Part shown: piece by piece, positions 21,263 to 32,718 of the stretch
How the letters are laid out: the number at the start of each line of letters is the position of its first letter
Numbering within the stretch: position 1 is the stretch's first letter
Assembly (NCBI GenBank): GCA_008729055.1
Contig: SDUX01000002.1
Location: 1,182,496-1,246,495, forward strand
DNA: 64,000 nt
Reading direction: 5' to 3'
Origin: Pyropia haitanensis
Taxonomy: Eukaryota > Rhodophyta > Bangiophyceae > Bangiales > Bangiaceae
Notes under the pieces: model-generated
What the model saw: only the letters and a program-made list of their open reading frames with translations
Told to the model about the DNA's origin: nothing
Databases searched by the model: none
Program-made: the position numbers and the translations under genes

Positions 21263-21800
21263 GGCCGTGCGCGAGGAGTCGGGACTCGCAATAACGGGCC
21301 GCCGCCGCTCACCGCGCGTCCGCGGCGATGTGACAGGCACGCCCGCGGGCCGGGGCGGCGCGTGTCGGTGGGACCAGCCGCCAAGAGGGCTCTTCGGCAG
21401 AGACGGCGGCTGTGTTGGCAGCCCGCGCCGACGTCGCGGCGATGGCGGGCGACAAACCATTACCGATTGAAGTAGCCCCCTAAGGAACCAACACCCACGT
21501 GGCATAGACCCCTCCTACGGATGCCGCAGGAGAAGCACAACGAGGAGACAGAGCCCGCACGGCAGCAGGACCCCTCTCCATGGTTTGATGGTTGAAGGGT
21601 GGGGGTTGGCTCAGTGCGGGGTCAGGGACTCCGGTGGCCGGCGGTTGCCGCTGTTCCCCGCTCCCCCCACCGCCATACAACACAAGACGCGCCATGCAGT
21701 ACAATAAGGAACGGTGCGCGCCGCCACGCGATTTGTGCCATGCCATGGGCGTGTCCCCCCCTGCCTCTTTCCCACCCTCACCCTCACCCCCCCAACGGGC
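21263..21800. other. Spacer between two leftward genes
   Basis: 538 bp holding the promoter and 5' UTR of TRMT11 and the 3' UTR of the upstream membrane-protein gene. No independent feature seen. Confidence 0.5.
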
Positions 21801-24800
21801 TCAGTCCGCCCGGTCCTTGCTTCTCCTCCCCCCCACCGCAGCCGTTGCGCCGCCCGCCCACGTGGTGCGCCCCCACGCCTCCCCCCTGCCCGCCGCCTCG
21901 TCGGCGCCGTCGGCGCCCCACGAGTCGTCCCAGTCGTCGTCGCCCTTGGTGGGCGGCGCGGCTGCCACGACCACGGCGGCCGCAGCCGGCACCGCCTCCT
22001 CATCTACCGCCGCCGTTGCCGCCGCCGGGATAGAGCCGCCCAGGCCGCCACCGCCGCCGGCACCGTCGCCACCGACGGGGCCCCCCCCCCACCGCGCCGC
22101 CGCCCGCCCCCCGCCCACAGGCGGGACGAGCGCGAGCAGCCCGCTCGCCGCCACCGCCGCCGAAGCGGCCGCGTGCGCCAGCCCCGCGGCGGCGGTCAAA
22201 GGAAGCCGCCGCGGCGCGGCGGCACCGCCGCCGCCCCCCCCCGCCCAGCCGGCCGCCCACACCGCCGGGCCGCGGCGCGTCCGCACCCGCCGGAGTGAGG
22301 CGTACAGGCTGCCCGCGACGGCGAGGAGGAGGAACAGGGGCACCCGCGAGTGGGTACCCACGCCCGGGACTGCCGCTGCCGGGGGGGGGGGGGGAGCGCC
22401 GCGGCCGCGGCGCGGCTCGCGGCGGCCGCGTCGGCAACCGCCGCGTCGGGCCAGCCGCTCTCGCCGCCCGTCGCGTGCTCGACGGTCGGCACGGCATTGG
22501 CGGACCCGGCCGCCGGTGCGGCCGCGGCCGCGGCGGTGGCCAGCTCCGCGGCGGTCGGCATGGTAGCGTCGGGTACGACGGGCGCCCCCGCCGATGACGC
22601 GGCTGACTCGTACGTATCGGCGGGGTCAAACGGGTGGGCAATGGGATCGTCGGCCGCGTCCGTGGCCACCTTCTCCGTGTCGCCGGCCACGGCGGCAGCG
22701 CCAGCCGCCTCGTCGGGCGCCACGCCATTGGCAGACCTGGAGGCGGCCGCCGCCGCGGCATCCATCTCCTCCATCGACGCGTCCGCACCGCCGGTCGACC
22801 GGTTGGGATCCAACGCGTCGACATCCGATGGGAGTTGCCCTACCGGGACGTTGGCGTCGCTGGCACTGGCGTCGTCCCTACGGGAGGGCCCAACAGCATC
22901 GACGCGAATGCCTGTCGCTGCAGACGCCGGAACCCCGCCGCCGTCGCCCGCATCGGCACCGCCACCCGCGCCGGCTGGCCCGCCCGCCGTATCGGTGGCA
23001 GCCCACGCATCGTCCCCGTCTGCCGGTTTGGAACCGTCGCCCATCCCCATGGCACCCTCGGCAACGCCCACCCCAGCAGCCCCCCCGGCGGGTGCGCCCG
23101 CCGCCGCCGCCGCCGTCGCCGTCGTCGCGCCCGTCTCATCGACATTCCCAGCACGCGACAGTGCCGTCGCGGCCCCAGGCGGCTGGGGGCCAACCGCCGG
23201 GTCAATAGCAACGTCCGCAGGCGCGCCAGCCATGTTCCCACTAGGATCCTCCCGCGTCTCGGTGGCGGCGGCCGCTCGTACCGGTACCGGCGGCGCCGCC
23301 ATCCGGGCACCGCTCCAGCCCTCCACCCCGTCGGCAGACCACGACACGACCGCCTGCACCAGGTCCGTCGGCAGCGGCCCACACGCGACGGCGGCCACGC
23401 TCGCGGTGGCCGCCGCGTCCCTGCGGGGTACGGAGTGCATCAAAATCGGGGCGCCCTCCGTCCCGTCGGCCGCGTAGGGTGTCACGCGACAGAGCGCCGT
23501 CGCTGCCTCTACCGCGCCGACGCCGTCCACCAACAGCTCCAGGGTGGTCCGGTCGGCGGAAAAGGCAGCCATGATGATGCGGGAAACGGCACCGGCAGGG
23601 GGGGTTCCCGCAGCCGTGGCGGCGCCGACACCACCGTCGAGGCTGTGAGCCGCCACAGGGGCGGCTACGGACGCAGCAACTGGCCCAGCACCCGCCGTTC
23701 CGTTCGCCATTGCCGCCTCGGGGCCGCCCATCACCCCACCCGCAGCGGCCACTGCGTTGGCAACCGCCTCACCAGCCGAACGCAGCACCGTCGGAGGGGC
23801 AGACGCCACGCTAACGTCCCTTGCGGCCTTGCCCAGGGGCACGCCCGCAGTCGCCGTGCTGGCATTCGCTCCATCGCCGGCCAGGGTCCCGGATGCCACG
23901 TCTGCCGCAGCGTCGTCTGTTGTCAGGATGTCAGCGCGCACAGCGGGAGCGCCCGCCGCGCTCGCGCTCGCGCTCGCTCCCACGCCATCCGCCGCGCCCG
24001 CATCACCACCCGAGTCATCCAGCAGTACCACGGGCAACCCCGCCGCACCGTCGGCGCTGCTCGGGCCGCCAACGCGCTCAGCCGAGGCGGCCGCCGTGCC
24101 CGCGCCAGCACCCGCGTCGTCCAGGATCACCACGGGCAAGCCCGCCGCGCTGTCGTCGCGGGCGGCACCCGCCGCGACGGGGCCCACCACCGGCGGCTCG
24201 GCACCGACCACGCTGGCGCCGCCGCCCATGCCCAAGCCCGACGCGGCGTGGACGGACGCGCCAGCCGCTGCGGCAACGGCGGCGGCGCCCACGTCAGCCG
24301 CCGCCCCGTCACGGTCGGTGAGAGGCGCCGCCGCCGTGGCACCGCCCGACGTTGCCGCGTCGGCCACGGGCGCGGCCACCGCCGCCGCCGGCGCCAGGTC
24401 GGTCCCCGCAGCTCCACCCAGGTCGCCCACCGGCGTGCCTGCCGTCGGCCCCGCCACCGCCGCCCCCGCCGCCCCTCCCGCCGCTGCCGCCGCCGCCGCC
24501 GCCGCCGCCGCTGCCGCCGCTGCCGCCTCCGCCGCTGACGCCGTCCCCCGATTGACGACGGCCAGTCTGCCAGCATCACCCACCGGCGGCCGTCCCGCTG
24601 CCACCGCCGCCACCACTGGCACGGCCGGCGCGGCCGGACCGACGGCAGCGGTGGCGTCACCCCCCCCCCCCCCCCCTCCGCCCCGGCGGCGGCGTTGCCC
24701 GCCACCCGTGCCGCCAGCGCCGCCGCCGCGGTGCGGTCGCCCGCCACAGGCGGCGGCACCACGACTGGCGCGGCGCCCGCGGGGAGTGCCACCCGGCTGA

Positions 24801-24921
24801 CCGGCGCCGCGAGCGCCCGCACCGGCGCCGCGCTCACGGGCGCGGACGCCGACGGGGGCGGGCTCGGGGACGCGGCCGCCAATGGCCGCGTCGGCGTCGG
24901 CGTCGGCGTTGGCGTTGGTGT

Positions 24922-24968
<47 letters not shown>

Positions 24969-25197
24969 ACGGCGTCGGCGGCGACGCCGACGCCGCCACC
25001 GCCGCCGCCGTGGCGGGCACGGCGGCGGTGGCCGCGATGGGCGCGGCGGTGACGACCGCCCGGGGGCCCAGGGCGGCCCACGCGGCGGCCACCGCCACTG
25101 CTGAGGCCGCCGCGGCGGCCGCGACGGGCGCCCGACGGCGGCGGGCGCACGCCATCCGCGCGACGGTGGGCTGCCGCCGCCAGGCGGGGACGGGCAT
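21801..25197 (-). CDS. Predicted single-pass membrane protein, two homopolymer frame breaks
   Basis: I do not recognise the family. The pieces fit one type I membrane protein of ~1120 residues. From the ATG at 25197 (or 25155), a basic, Ala-rich hydrophobic signal (MACARRRRAPVAAAAAASAV) is followed by a Thr-Pro repeat encoded by a GGCGTC hexamer (about 24890-24970). At the 17-base C run (24660-24676) the coding-like sequence moves to another frame and continues as an Ala/Asp-rich lumenal region with two LPVV[IL]LDD[AS]G units and a block containing RTTLELLVDG. At the 14-base G run (22381-22394) it moves again, into VPLFLLLAVAGSLYASL (transmembrane), a basic stop-transfer RRVRTRR, and a tail with KGDDDWDDSWGADGADE before TGA at 21801. 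Runs of 18 or 15, and of 15 or 12, would keep one frame. Either the consensus is wrong or the gene is broken. Confidence 0.5.
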
Positions 25198-25403
25198 CGC
25201 CCCGGCGGGTGGGGGGGGGGAGGCAGGGGGGAGGGGGGGGGGGGGTGCCGCGGCCGGCCGGCGTACGCGCCCCGCGCGGCCGGCGCCGGGGGGGGGGGCA
25301 GCGCGTGGCGGGCTGCGCGAGGGACAGGGGAGGGGAGGATGACGGGGGAGGCGGGGGGGGGGGGGGGGTGGGGGGGGGGGAAGGGAGGAGGGGAAACGGC
25401 CCA

Positions 25404-25404
<1 letters not shown>

Positions 25405-25473
<69 letters not shown>

Positions 25474-25488
25474 GCCGCCGCCGCCCCG
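25405..25488. repeat. (GCC)n microsatellite, ~22 uninterrupted units
   Basis: Positions 25405-25470 are an unbroken GCC run, continued with one A interruption to about 25488. It sits ~210 bp upstream of the ATG of the leftward membrane-protein gene, so on the sense strand it reads (GGC)n in the likely 5' UTR or promoter. Confidence 0.9.
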
Positions 25489-25971
25489 CCGATAGCCCCG
25501 TCGGCCGCGCGCGGTGACCTCGCGGCCGCGGGGGCGCGCCCGCGACGCGCCGCGGCGGCGGCAGAGCAGCGCGGCAGGCGGCAGAGCAGCGCGGCAGGCG
25601 GGCGGCCGCGCGGCGGGTGGCCACGCCGCGGGGTGCCGCGGCCACGTTGGCGCGCGCCGGTCGGGATGGCCGCGCCGGTCACGGCCGGGACGGGGCGGCT
25701 GCAGGGCGGGGGAGGACGCGGCGGGAGACGGCGGAGGGGGGGGCCCGCCCACCGCGGCCGGCCTCGCGGCAGCGTCCCCACCGGCACCGGCCAGCGGGCG
25801 GCGCTCCCGCGCGGCGGCGGCTGCCACTGCGTGTGGGGGGCCACAGGAATTGGGCGGCGGTGGCGGCGCTTGCGCGGCGGCGGTGGCTGCCGCGTGGGGG
25901 TTGCCCAGAGGCGCGGCACGCGGCTGACACGGCCGATCCCGCTCGCCACGCGCAAGTCCGTTGAGGAATGG

Positions 25972-25973
<2 letters not shown>

Positions 25974-26009
<36 letters not shown>

Positions 26010-26021
26010 GCCGCCGCCGCG
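25974..26021. repeat. (GGC)n-(GCC)n hairpin-forming triplet repeat
   Basis: About eleven GGC units run directly into about five GCC units, so the two halves are self-complementary. It lies in a non-coding spacer. Confidence 0.8.
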
Positions 26022-26552
26022 ACGGACGAGGCGCGGACGGCCGGCGGCGCGGCGGCGGCGGCGTGGCGCGGGCCGGCCGCGGCGTCGCCGCCGCGGGCCG
26101 CGCGGCCGTCGAGTCGACGGTGACGGGGGCTGCCGGCCGGCCGCCGCGGTGGGGCGGAGGGAGCACCGGAATGGATGGGGCCGGGGGGTGTGGGGGGGGG
26201 GGAAGGGGGGGGGTGGGCGCCAGAGGGGAAGAAACCGTCTGCGCCCGTGTTCCTGTGCGGCCCCTTGCGGCTCTTGCGCTTCATCCCAAGTGTGTGGTAC
26301 CCCTCCCAGGCGGGGACGCCCCACCGTAGTGGGTTCGCCTGCCCACCGCAACGGCCTTTTGGTCTCACGTCAAGCCCCGCTCGCCCTCGCCGTCTGTGGC
26401 TGCCCGTGCCAGTGTCTACCGTCCCCCCCCCCCCCCCCACTTTGTCTCTGCCCCTCCATCGTCCGCGTCCGCGTCTTCCGCCCATCCACGCCTCCCCCTT
26501 CCACTCCAGAGCCGGCCCTCCCCCTGGCGCCCCCGCGCGGGCCGCGCGGCAG

Positions 26553-28477
26553 CTAGCTGGAGCTCCCGCCGGACGAGTCGGTCGTGGTAAAGAGCCGGGA
26601 GAAGCCTTCCACCTGCTCTGGGCTCGGCAGCTCGTCGGTGGCCTCGCTCGACGCGTCCCCAACGGCGGCGGCGGCACGAGGGCGGGGGGGGGCAGGGGGG
26701 GTGGGGGCGTACCCCTCTCGCGTGCCCCCGTCCACAGCGACGCCGCCGGCCCATGTGTCGGTGGGCGGTGCTTGGGGTGGTGGAGCGGCACCCGCGGCCG
26801 CCGTCGCCGCCGGCCGGCGCAACGACGAGGACGGCGGTGGCACCGTGCCGTAGAGGGCCTCCAACAGCTCTCGCTGCTCGGGTGTCCACGCGGGGGCCGC
26901 CGCACCGGAGGACTTGTCGTCCGGTGGCGATGCTGCCGCGGCCACCCAGGGGGGGGAGACGACGGGCGCGTCCGCGGCAGCATGGATGACACCGGCGTCT
27001 AGCAGCGGCTCGATCATAGGCGCTTTCACAAGCTCAGCCGCCGCCACTGGGTACCTCATCTGCACCCTGTCCATCCCCATCGACGGTGAGAGCCACGCAC
27101 CCTCGGGGATGATGCTGGCGCTGCTGGCGTTGCTGTCATCCCTGTCCCCCGCCTCTCCTCCAGCCGTGATTAACGACAGTGCCGGCATCGGCTGCGTGGG
27201 CGTTGACGAGAAGGCCAGCCTTGAAAATGACTGCTCCAGCGCGGTCATGGCGTCGGGCGGTAGCGACGGGAGCGTCGGATGGAAGTGGTAGCCGCGCGTT
27301 TCCATCGACGGCCGCCGCCCGCCCGACCCCGGTGACGACAGGCGGAGGCACGACTGGGCCGACGCAAACCCGTCCGCCACCCACCCGCCCGCGTCTTGGG
27401 TAAAGGGCGTCCCAAACATGACGCCGGACAGACACGGCTGGTACAAGCCGCCCATACGGGCGGCAACCGAAGCACCAAACCCTTCAAAGTCCACCACGCT
27501 GGTGCGGACCGAGACAGCAGAGGGGGAGAAGGCCGCGTCAGGCGAGGACGGATCCAGAAGTGCGGCAGACGGGGGAGTGGCGGCAGCCCCTGACCCCCAC
27601 CCGCCATTCACTTCATCGAGCCCGTGGCGTCCACCATGGCACACGTCCAAGATGTCCAAGTGACTCGTCACCACGTCTGGAAGCACCTCCCCGGATCCAT
27701 CATCCCCTGGCGGTGGCATACACATGGTGACCGACCGCTCCCGCAGCCCTGTTGACGGAAGGACCTTGTACCGCATAATCGTGACGTTTCCGGCAAAGTG
27801 GAGTCGGACGATCATCTCGTGGCCGTCCTCGTCGTAGAGAAAGCGGCCAACAGACATGGGGTTGGCTGTCGCCAGCGCACGGGTCTCGGGCGCGGCGGCC
27901 TCCACCAGGGGTTCAATGATGGCGGCAGCGGCAGTCGTGCTTGCAGCAGGCGAAGGCGCGGGTGGTGGGGGAGGGGGCTCTGCGGTGGGGGTGTCGGGTT
28001 CTTCAAACCAGATGCAGAAGCGAGTGGCCATGCTCACGTGGCCCATGGTGCGGCCATTAACGCACGAAAACGGCACCAGCTGGGTGGACAAACAAGGGTA
28101 GCACGACACACCGGTGCGAGGCAAAATAGTACCATCAGCCACGGGACCAGCAGAGAACGAGTCAGCACCAACTCCAACATGTCACGGTCCATGCACCACA
28201 CACGAGAGCATACAGAAAAACAGATGATAGACATAACCACGTCGGCGTCCCCCTTTCTCGCACGTACCAAGTAGGCCAGGTCCATCCCCAGCGCACTATC
28301 TGGCGCGTCCATCATGCCCTGCGTAAAAGGCTCGGCAGAAAAGGTCTCGGTCGTCCTCCACACAGCCGCATTCTTCAGGCCGGCTGGTGAAAGGTGGCGC
28401 TCGACATCCCCGTCCTCAGCAAACAGCCACTTCCGCTCCGTGTCAGAGTACTGCAGCAGCGACCGGAGGGCGGCCAT
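26553..28477 (-). CDS. Two-exon protein of unknown function
   Basis: I do not recognise the family. Exon 1 is 28268-28477 (ATG at 28477, 70 codons, ending SALGMDLAYL). Exon 2 is 26553-28079 (starting LVPFSCVNGRTMGHVSMATR). The 188-nt intron (28080-28267) has a GTACGT donor and a CCACCCAG acceptor in phase 0, and joining gives 578 residues. The first ~125 residues look globular: SDTERKWLFAEDGDVERHL, then HVSMATRFCIWFEEPDT. After a Pro/Ala linker comes a second ordered block with FLYDEDGHEMIVRLHFAGNV and RYKVLPSTG. The C-terminal half is Ser/Pro/Ala-rich with PAWTPEQRELLEALYGTV and an acidic/Ser end. No signal peptide or membrane span. A nuclear regulatory role is possible but unsupported. Confidence 0.65.
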
Positions 28478-30624
28478 AACGGCAGCGGCGGCGGCGACCG
28501 CAGCTGCTGCCGCTGATGAGGTCGCCGCCGCTACTATGAGAGGTCTGATGGAAGGGTAGGCTGTACCCAGACGGGGGATCGCTGGACGCCGTCGACGCAG
28601 CCGCGGTAGTATATCACAACAGGGAGGTCGGCCGGTGCCGGCGCAGACGCGCCGCTAACCGGCGCAGGAGAAAAGCGCCCTAGGCGCACCAGCCGCGGGG
28701 AAGGCCCGCGCCGTAGACAGCCACGATGGGCAGCAGCCGGAGGCATCAACCACGCACTCATCCGCGCACGTCCGGGGATAGAGCGCGCCGCGGCCGGTGG
28801 GCGTGAAGCGGTGCCCGTCGAGGGGGGGACGGCGTTCTTCAAGACCCTCGCTAGCCAGAGCCGCACCCACACACCCCACCTCCCCCCTCTTCTCTCAGCG
28901 TCGCCGGGGCGTGGCCTGCACACCGCCACGTCGCTCCGGTGAGCGTTGGCGGCCAAAATCCGCACCCACATATGTCTAGATTTCGGCTCCCACGCCGCGC
29001 GCACCCGCCAGCAGGGCATCACTCCGGGTCAGGGCCCCGCGCGGAGGGGGTGGCACGACAACAGGGCGCTGCCCACCGCCCAGGCGGTTCTCTGCCGTCG
29101 TCATGCCGCATCTCTCCGCGAGACGAGCCACGCTTCGTGCAGAACTGAGAGTCCCGTCCACTCACTTCGGACTCGGCCTTGTCCGGATACGATATCTGGA
29201 CTGCGGTGTGGGTTTCTCCCCATCATCGCCCAGGCACAGTCCTGGCGTGGCGAGAGCGGGCGCACAAGATAGAACGGGACGGGTCCCGCCGCCACTGCGC
29301 GGTTGCGCACCTGGACGCCAATGTCCCGGGAGGCAATTGGACTGGCTGCCAGAGGACGACCCCGGCCCAACGGTAGCTCTCTCCGCAAAAACAGTGCCGT
29401 CGCTGAGCTCCACGGCAGAATTCAGCAGGGCCTGTTTCTCATCATATAGACCTCGTGCCCGTCGTGGCCCGACCATTGGCCGCCAAGTGGGCAGCGTGGG
29501 AGGGAGTGGTGGCGAAGACTTGGTCTCGACGACCCTCGCTTCACCGCGTGTGTTCTGCAGAGCGCGGGCGGCCAGATGTCAGGCGGCTTTCACCAGAGCC
29601 GAACCAAGCAAGTCGCCCAAGCTTGGAGATTCCACAACGCCTCTGCCAGCAAGGACGCCGGTGGTAGAGAGGATCTGCGTCATGGACGTGAGACAATTGA
29701 ATGGACGCCATCGAACCACCCGCAGGATCTTCTTCACTCTTCTGGCTGCCCACGTGTGCCAATGGTCACCTCACAGCCGTCATCAGAAGCGGCGCGACCG
29801 CACGTTGCAGCCCCGCTTGTGCCGCCTGTCTTGATTGACGTATGAGGGTTGCCATGCGGTCCTGACAACTGAATATGAAATTGGGGATGTTGCTCTGGAG
29901 ATATTCGGTTTCGCTCTCTCGGGGGTGAGTGCGGCTCCCCCAAGCAACGTCCCGTGCCCCAGTGTCAGTTGGGCGTCACGGATGTGGATCCGGCAGCGGC
30001 TCTCCGACCTCGTCGCGCATGTGGCTGTCGTGACCCCATCGCCGATACGCCGTATGTCGAGCGAGGCTGGAGAGCCCCGCGCGGAGCGTGTTCCGGAACC
30101 CCCTCGCGCCATGAGCCTTGCGCGCCCAGGCGGCGCGCTGTCGTCGCTGCACACGCAAGCTGCCGCCATGTCCCGCATCCAGGTGTGCGCTCCGCCGCAA
30201 CGAGGCTGGCAGCTCTCGGCAAAGGAGTCACCCTGGTGGACGGGGCCGCCGAGTGCACACGCACCTCACGCTCCAAACGTACCCGAAGCTATGGGCCAGC
30301 GCGATGGGCGTGGTCCGCTTGGCTTTCCGGCCGTGCGGCGGACATAGAAAGCGCAGTTTGTGGGCTCGGACTGTCAAGGCGACGCCATCCGGGTAGTGCC
30401 AGAGTTCCGTGCGGTGGTGAGGGATGCGGCCGCCCCCGTGAGGTGGTCTACGTGTGTGCGACAAGTGCGCTCGTTGTCAGCACGCGGCAAGCGTAGAGGG
30501 GAGGGTAACCACGTGAGGTCGACTTTGACAAGGTCAATGAGCAAGAGGTGATCATCTTTGGGGGGATGGCAGGCAGACACCGTGGAAAAGAGCGCATCCG
30601 CCGCAGTGGGGGACGTAGGGTGGC
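28478..30624. other. 2.1 kb spacer, composition mixed, no assignable gene
   Basis: Frames of 100-240 codons occur on both strands without recognisable domains. The missing upstream exons of the mitochondrial-carrier fragment at 30.6 kb would be expected here, but I could not find its other two repeats or any P-x-[DE]-x-x-[KR] signature. Possibly old transposon or decayed-gene sequence. Confidence 0.4.
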
Positions 30625-30626
30625 AG

Positions 30627-30754
30627 AGTGGGGGGCCTCCGCAAGCTCTACGCCGGCTTTGGCATGTACTTTGAACGCTGCGGGGGTCACACGGTGGGGG
30701 TGTTTTTGGTGTACGAGCAGCTCAACTGGCTGTGGGGCAAGGCGTTTGGGGGGG
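30627..30754 (+). pseudogene. Mitochondrial carrier family, last-exon fragment
   Basis: The segment VGGLRKLYAGFG...ER..GHTVGVFLVYEQLNWLWG fits the end of a mitochondrial carrier repeat: G-[LY]-x-x-L-Y-x-G-F, an R, then HT-x-x-F-x-x-Y-E. It is most like the sixth and last helix. A splice acceptor (GTGGCAG, ending at 30626) directly precedes it and an in-frame TAG lies at 30616, so it is an exon, not a start. After KAFGG the frame enters an 8-G run (30747-30754): 9 G would give an immediate TGA, while 8 G reads on into unrelated sequence; GTGAGG at 30755 could also be a donor. No other carrier exon was found, so this is an isolated fragment or part of a badly broken gene. Confidence 0.45.
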
Positions 30755-31625
30755 GTGAGGGCATGCGAGGATCGCCCCCTGCGGGCTCTGGGGGGCGGCG
30801 TCCAGCACGGTGGGTGGGGCAGGGGGGAAGGGTGCCATTTCAGAGGCGTCGGGGTGGGGATGGGAAGGGAGGTGACCAGCATGGGAAAGCTTGGGAGGGG
30901 AGGGGGGGACGGCAGCTGTCTCTCTGGGGAGGGCATGCTGCCACGAGATGGAAGGAGCACCGTACAGGCGGGGTTGGACAGGTGCGGCACCGGCGACTAT
31001 CCGGCAGGCCCACAACCGATCAAGAAGAGACATCAGCGGCGTCGCGGTCGCCCCCTTCTTCCACACCCGCTGGCGCTCGCGCCTCGCCCGCCACGCGTGG
31101 CAGATCTGCACGCGGAACTGCCCGGGCAAGGCGGCCGGCGCGCTCATGTACGCGTGCGCCGAGCTGGTCGCCTGGTAAGTCGCCTGGGCAGGAGGTGGCA
31201 GCCGCTGTGCGACGCGCTGCAGCTGCCCGTGCCAGTCGGCGTCGACTACCTGCACGCGCACGCGAGCGCGGCCATCTCTGAGGGCGCCGCCGCCGCGACG
31301 CGGCTGCCGGCCGCGCTGGTGGCCACCGCGGTCGACGCGGCGGTGGCGGCCGCCGCGGCGGTGGCGGTGGGGGTGTGGCGGGCGACCAAGGCTGGGGGTA
31401 GCGGGCGGGGCTGGCCGCGTCGCCTCGCCGCGGGCAGCGGGCGTGCCCCGGGGCCTCTTGAATACAGACACCACCGCCGTTAGTCTTTGCCTCTTTTATC
31501 TCTGACACGGACGCGCTCGCCGGGTCGGCGCCGCGCGCCGTGCACCAAGCCCTTGCTCGCGCAGGGGAACCGCATCGCTTCAACTGCTTCGCCGGCACCC
31601 GCCGTACCGTAGACACGACCAGCGC
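30755..31625. other. Spacer with coding-like but unassigned segments
   Basis: Two plus-strand stretches look coding-like: about 31040-31174 (VAVAPFFHTRWRSRLARHAW) and 31198-31483 (PLCDALQLPVPVGVDYLHAH). They sit in different frames, separated by a GTAAGT and a small gtcgcctgg duplication that would imply an implausibly short intron. I cannot tie them to the carrier fragment or to a family. Confidence 0.3.
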
Positions 31626-32004
31626 ATCTGGTGTCGGCCGCCGCCGGTCGTCCTCTTCTCCTCGCCCCCATCGCCACCGGCACCCGCCCTCCATCACAAC
31701 GACAGGCACACCTGCCGCGCGTGGACGTTGCCCCCCCGCCATCTCCTCGGCGGACTGTCCTCAGGACAGCCCCTCGCGCATGTCCAGGGCGTCCACCCCC
31801 CCCCCCCCCCGTAGGAGCCACCAACCCATCAGGCATCGACCGCCGCTCGTGCGCTGTTCCACCCGCCCGTCGCCGTCCGCACTCCCCTCTTTTTTTACAA
31901 CGACAGGTACACCTCCCGCGCGTGGACGTCCCCCCCCTTCATCTCCACAGCGGGCCGCCCCCAGGCGAGTCCCTTGCGCATGTCGAGGGCGTCCCCCCCC
32001 CCCC
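31626..32004. repeat. Tandem duplication of the NAA20 terminal exon region
   Basis: Two ~180-bp units, 31626-31810 and 31826-32004, are related base for base: shared acaacgacagg, cgcgcgtggacgt, atctcc and gcgcatgtc[cg]agggcgtcc anchors, each ending in a C run. The right unit carries the last coding part of NAA20 (DALDMRKGLA...REVYLSL, stop). The left unit encodes a diverged copy (DALDMREGLS then TGA; NVHARQVCLSL in a shifted frame), so it is decayed. Confidence 0.75.
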
Positions 32005-32682
32005 GGGTCGGCGCACGCCCCCGCCCTCCCTGAGTTGTACCCGCCGATAACGCGGTGGGCAACGTACGCAAACCGCCAGTACATGTCGATCGCGACCGCG
32101 TTGCCGATGCGGACAACGAGGTCCACAAACGTGGCGCGGACGGTGGGGGACTCGCACGTCGCTTCGAGACTGGCCAGGAGGCGCGCGTCCAGGCACAGCC
32201 GCCGGTGCGTCGGCGCGACCGTCACTGTCGACAGGTGGCCGTGGTGCCTGGGGGGGGGGACCTTCGATCTTGGCCAGCACTGGGGGGGGGGGGAGAAGGG
32301 AAGGAGGGCGCCGCGATGAGAAAAAGCAGAAGGGGGAAGCCGAAGCATGCGCCGGCCCGCGCGGGCAACACCGGCCGTCAGTTGCTGGGCGCGCCGCACG
32401 GTAGCGCGGTGGGAGCCGGCGCCGCGGCCCGCCAGCAGCACGCCGTCCGTGGCCGTGGCGGGTCGGTTGCATTTGCGCTAGCGGTTGCTTGCCCAGGGGG
32501 GTGTATGGGCCAGGGGGGGGGGACGGCACCAGCACCAGCGGCCGCCACGGCCGTGGCCACCAACGTACTGTACGTTACGATCTGGTCCGCCTGGGAGGTG
32601 ACCATCACCTGGATGTCGGGGAGCTGCGTCAGGTAGGTGTAGTAAAAGCCCAGGTTGTACTGCGTCGTCGGCGCACGCGGAA

Positions 32683-32718
<36 letters not shown>

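Larger units (their letters stand above)
25198..26552. other. GC-rich spacer, probable 5' region of the membrane-protein gene
   Basis: Between two leftward genes. Contains the triplet repeats listed separately and G runs near 25347-25380 and 26191-26212. Long frames on both strands are low-complexity and have no recognisable domain. Confidence 0.45.

Noticed and set aside
25339..26556. Plus-strand frame of 405 codons
   Set aside because: Translates the GCC/GGC repeats and G runs; no domain, and it opposes the likely 5' region of a minus-strand gene.
31040..31483. Extra plus-strand exons for the mitochondrial carrier fragment
   Set aside because: Joining them requires a 17-27 nt intron at a local duplication and mismatched phases; the sequence after the sixth helix is not expected in carriers.
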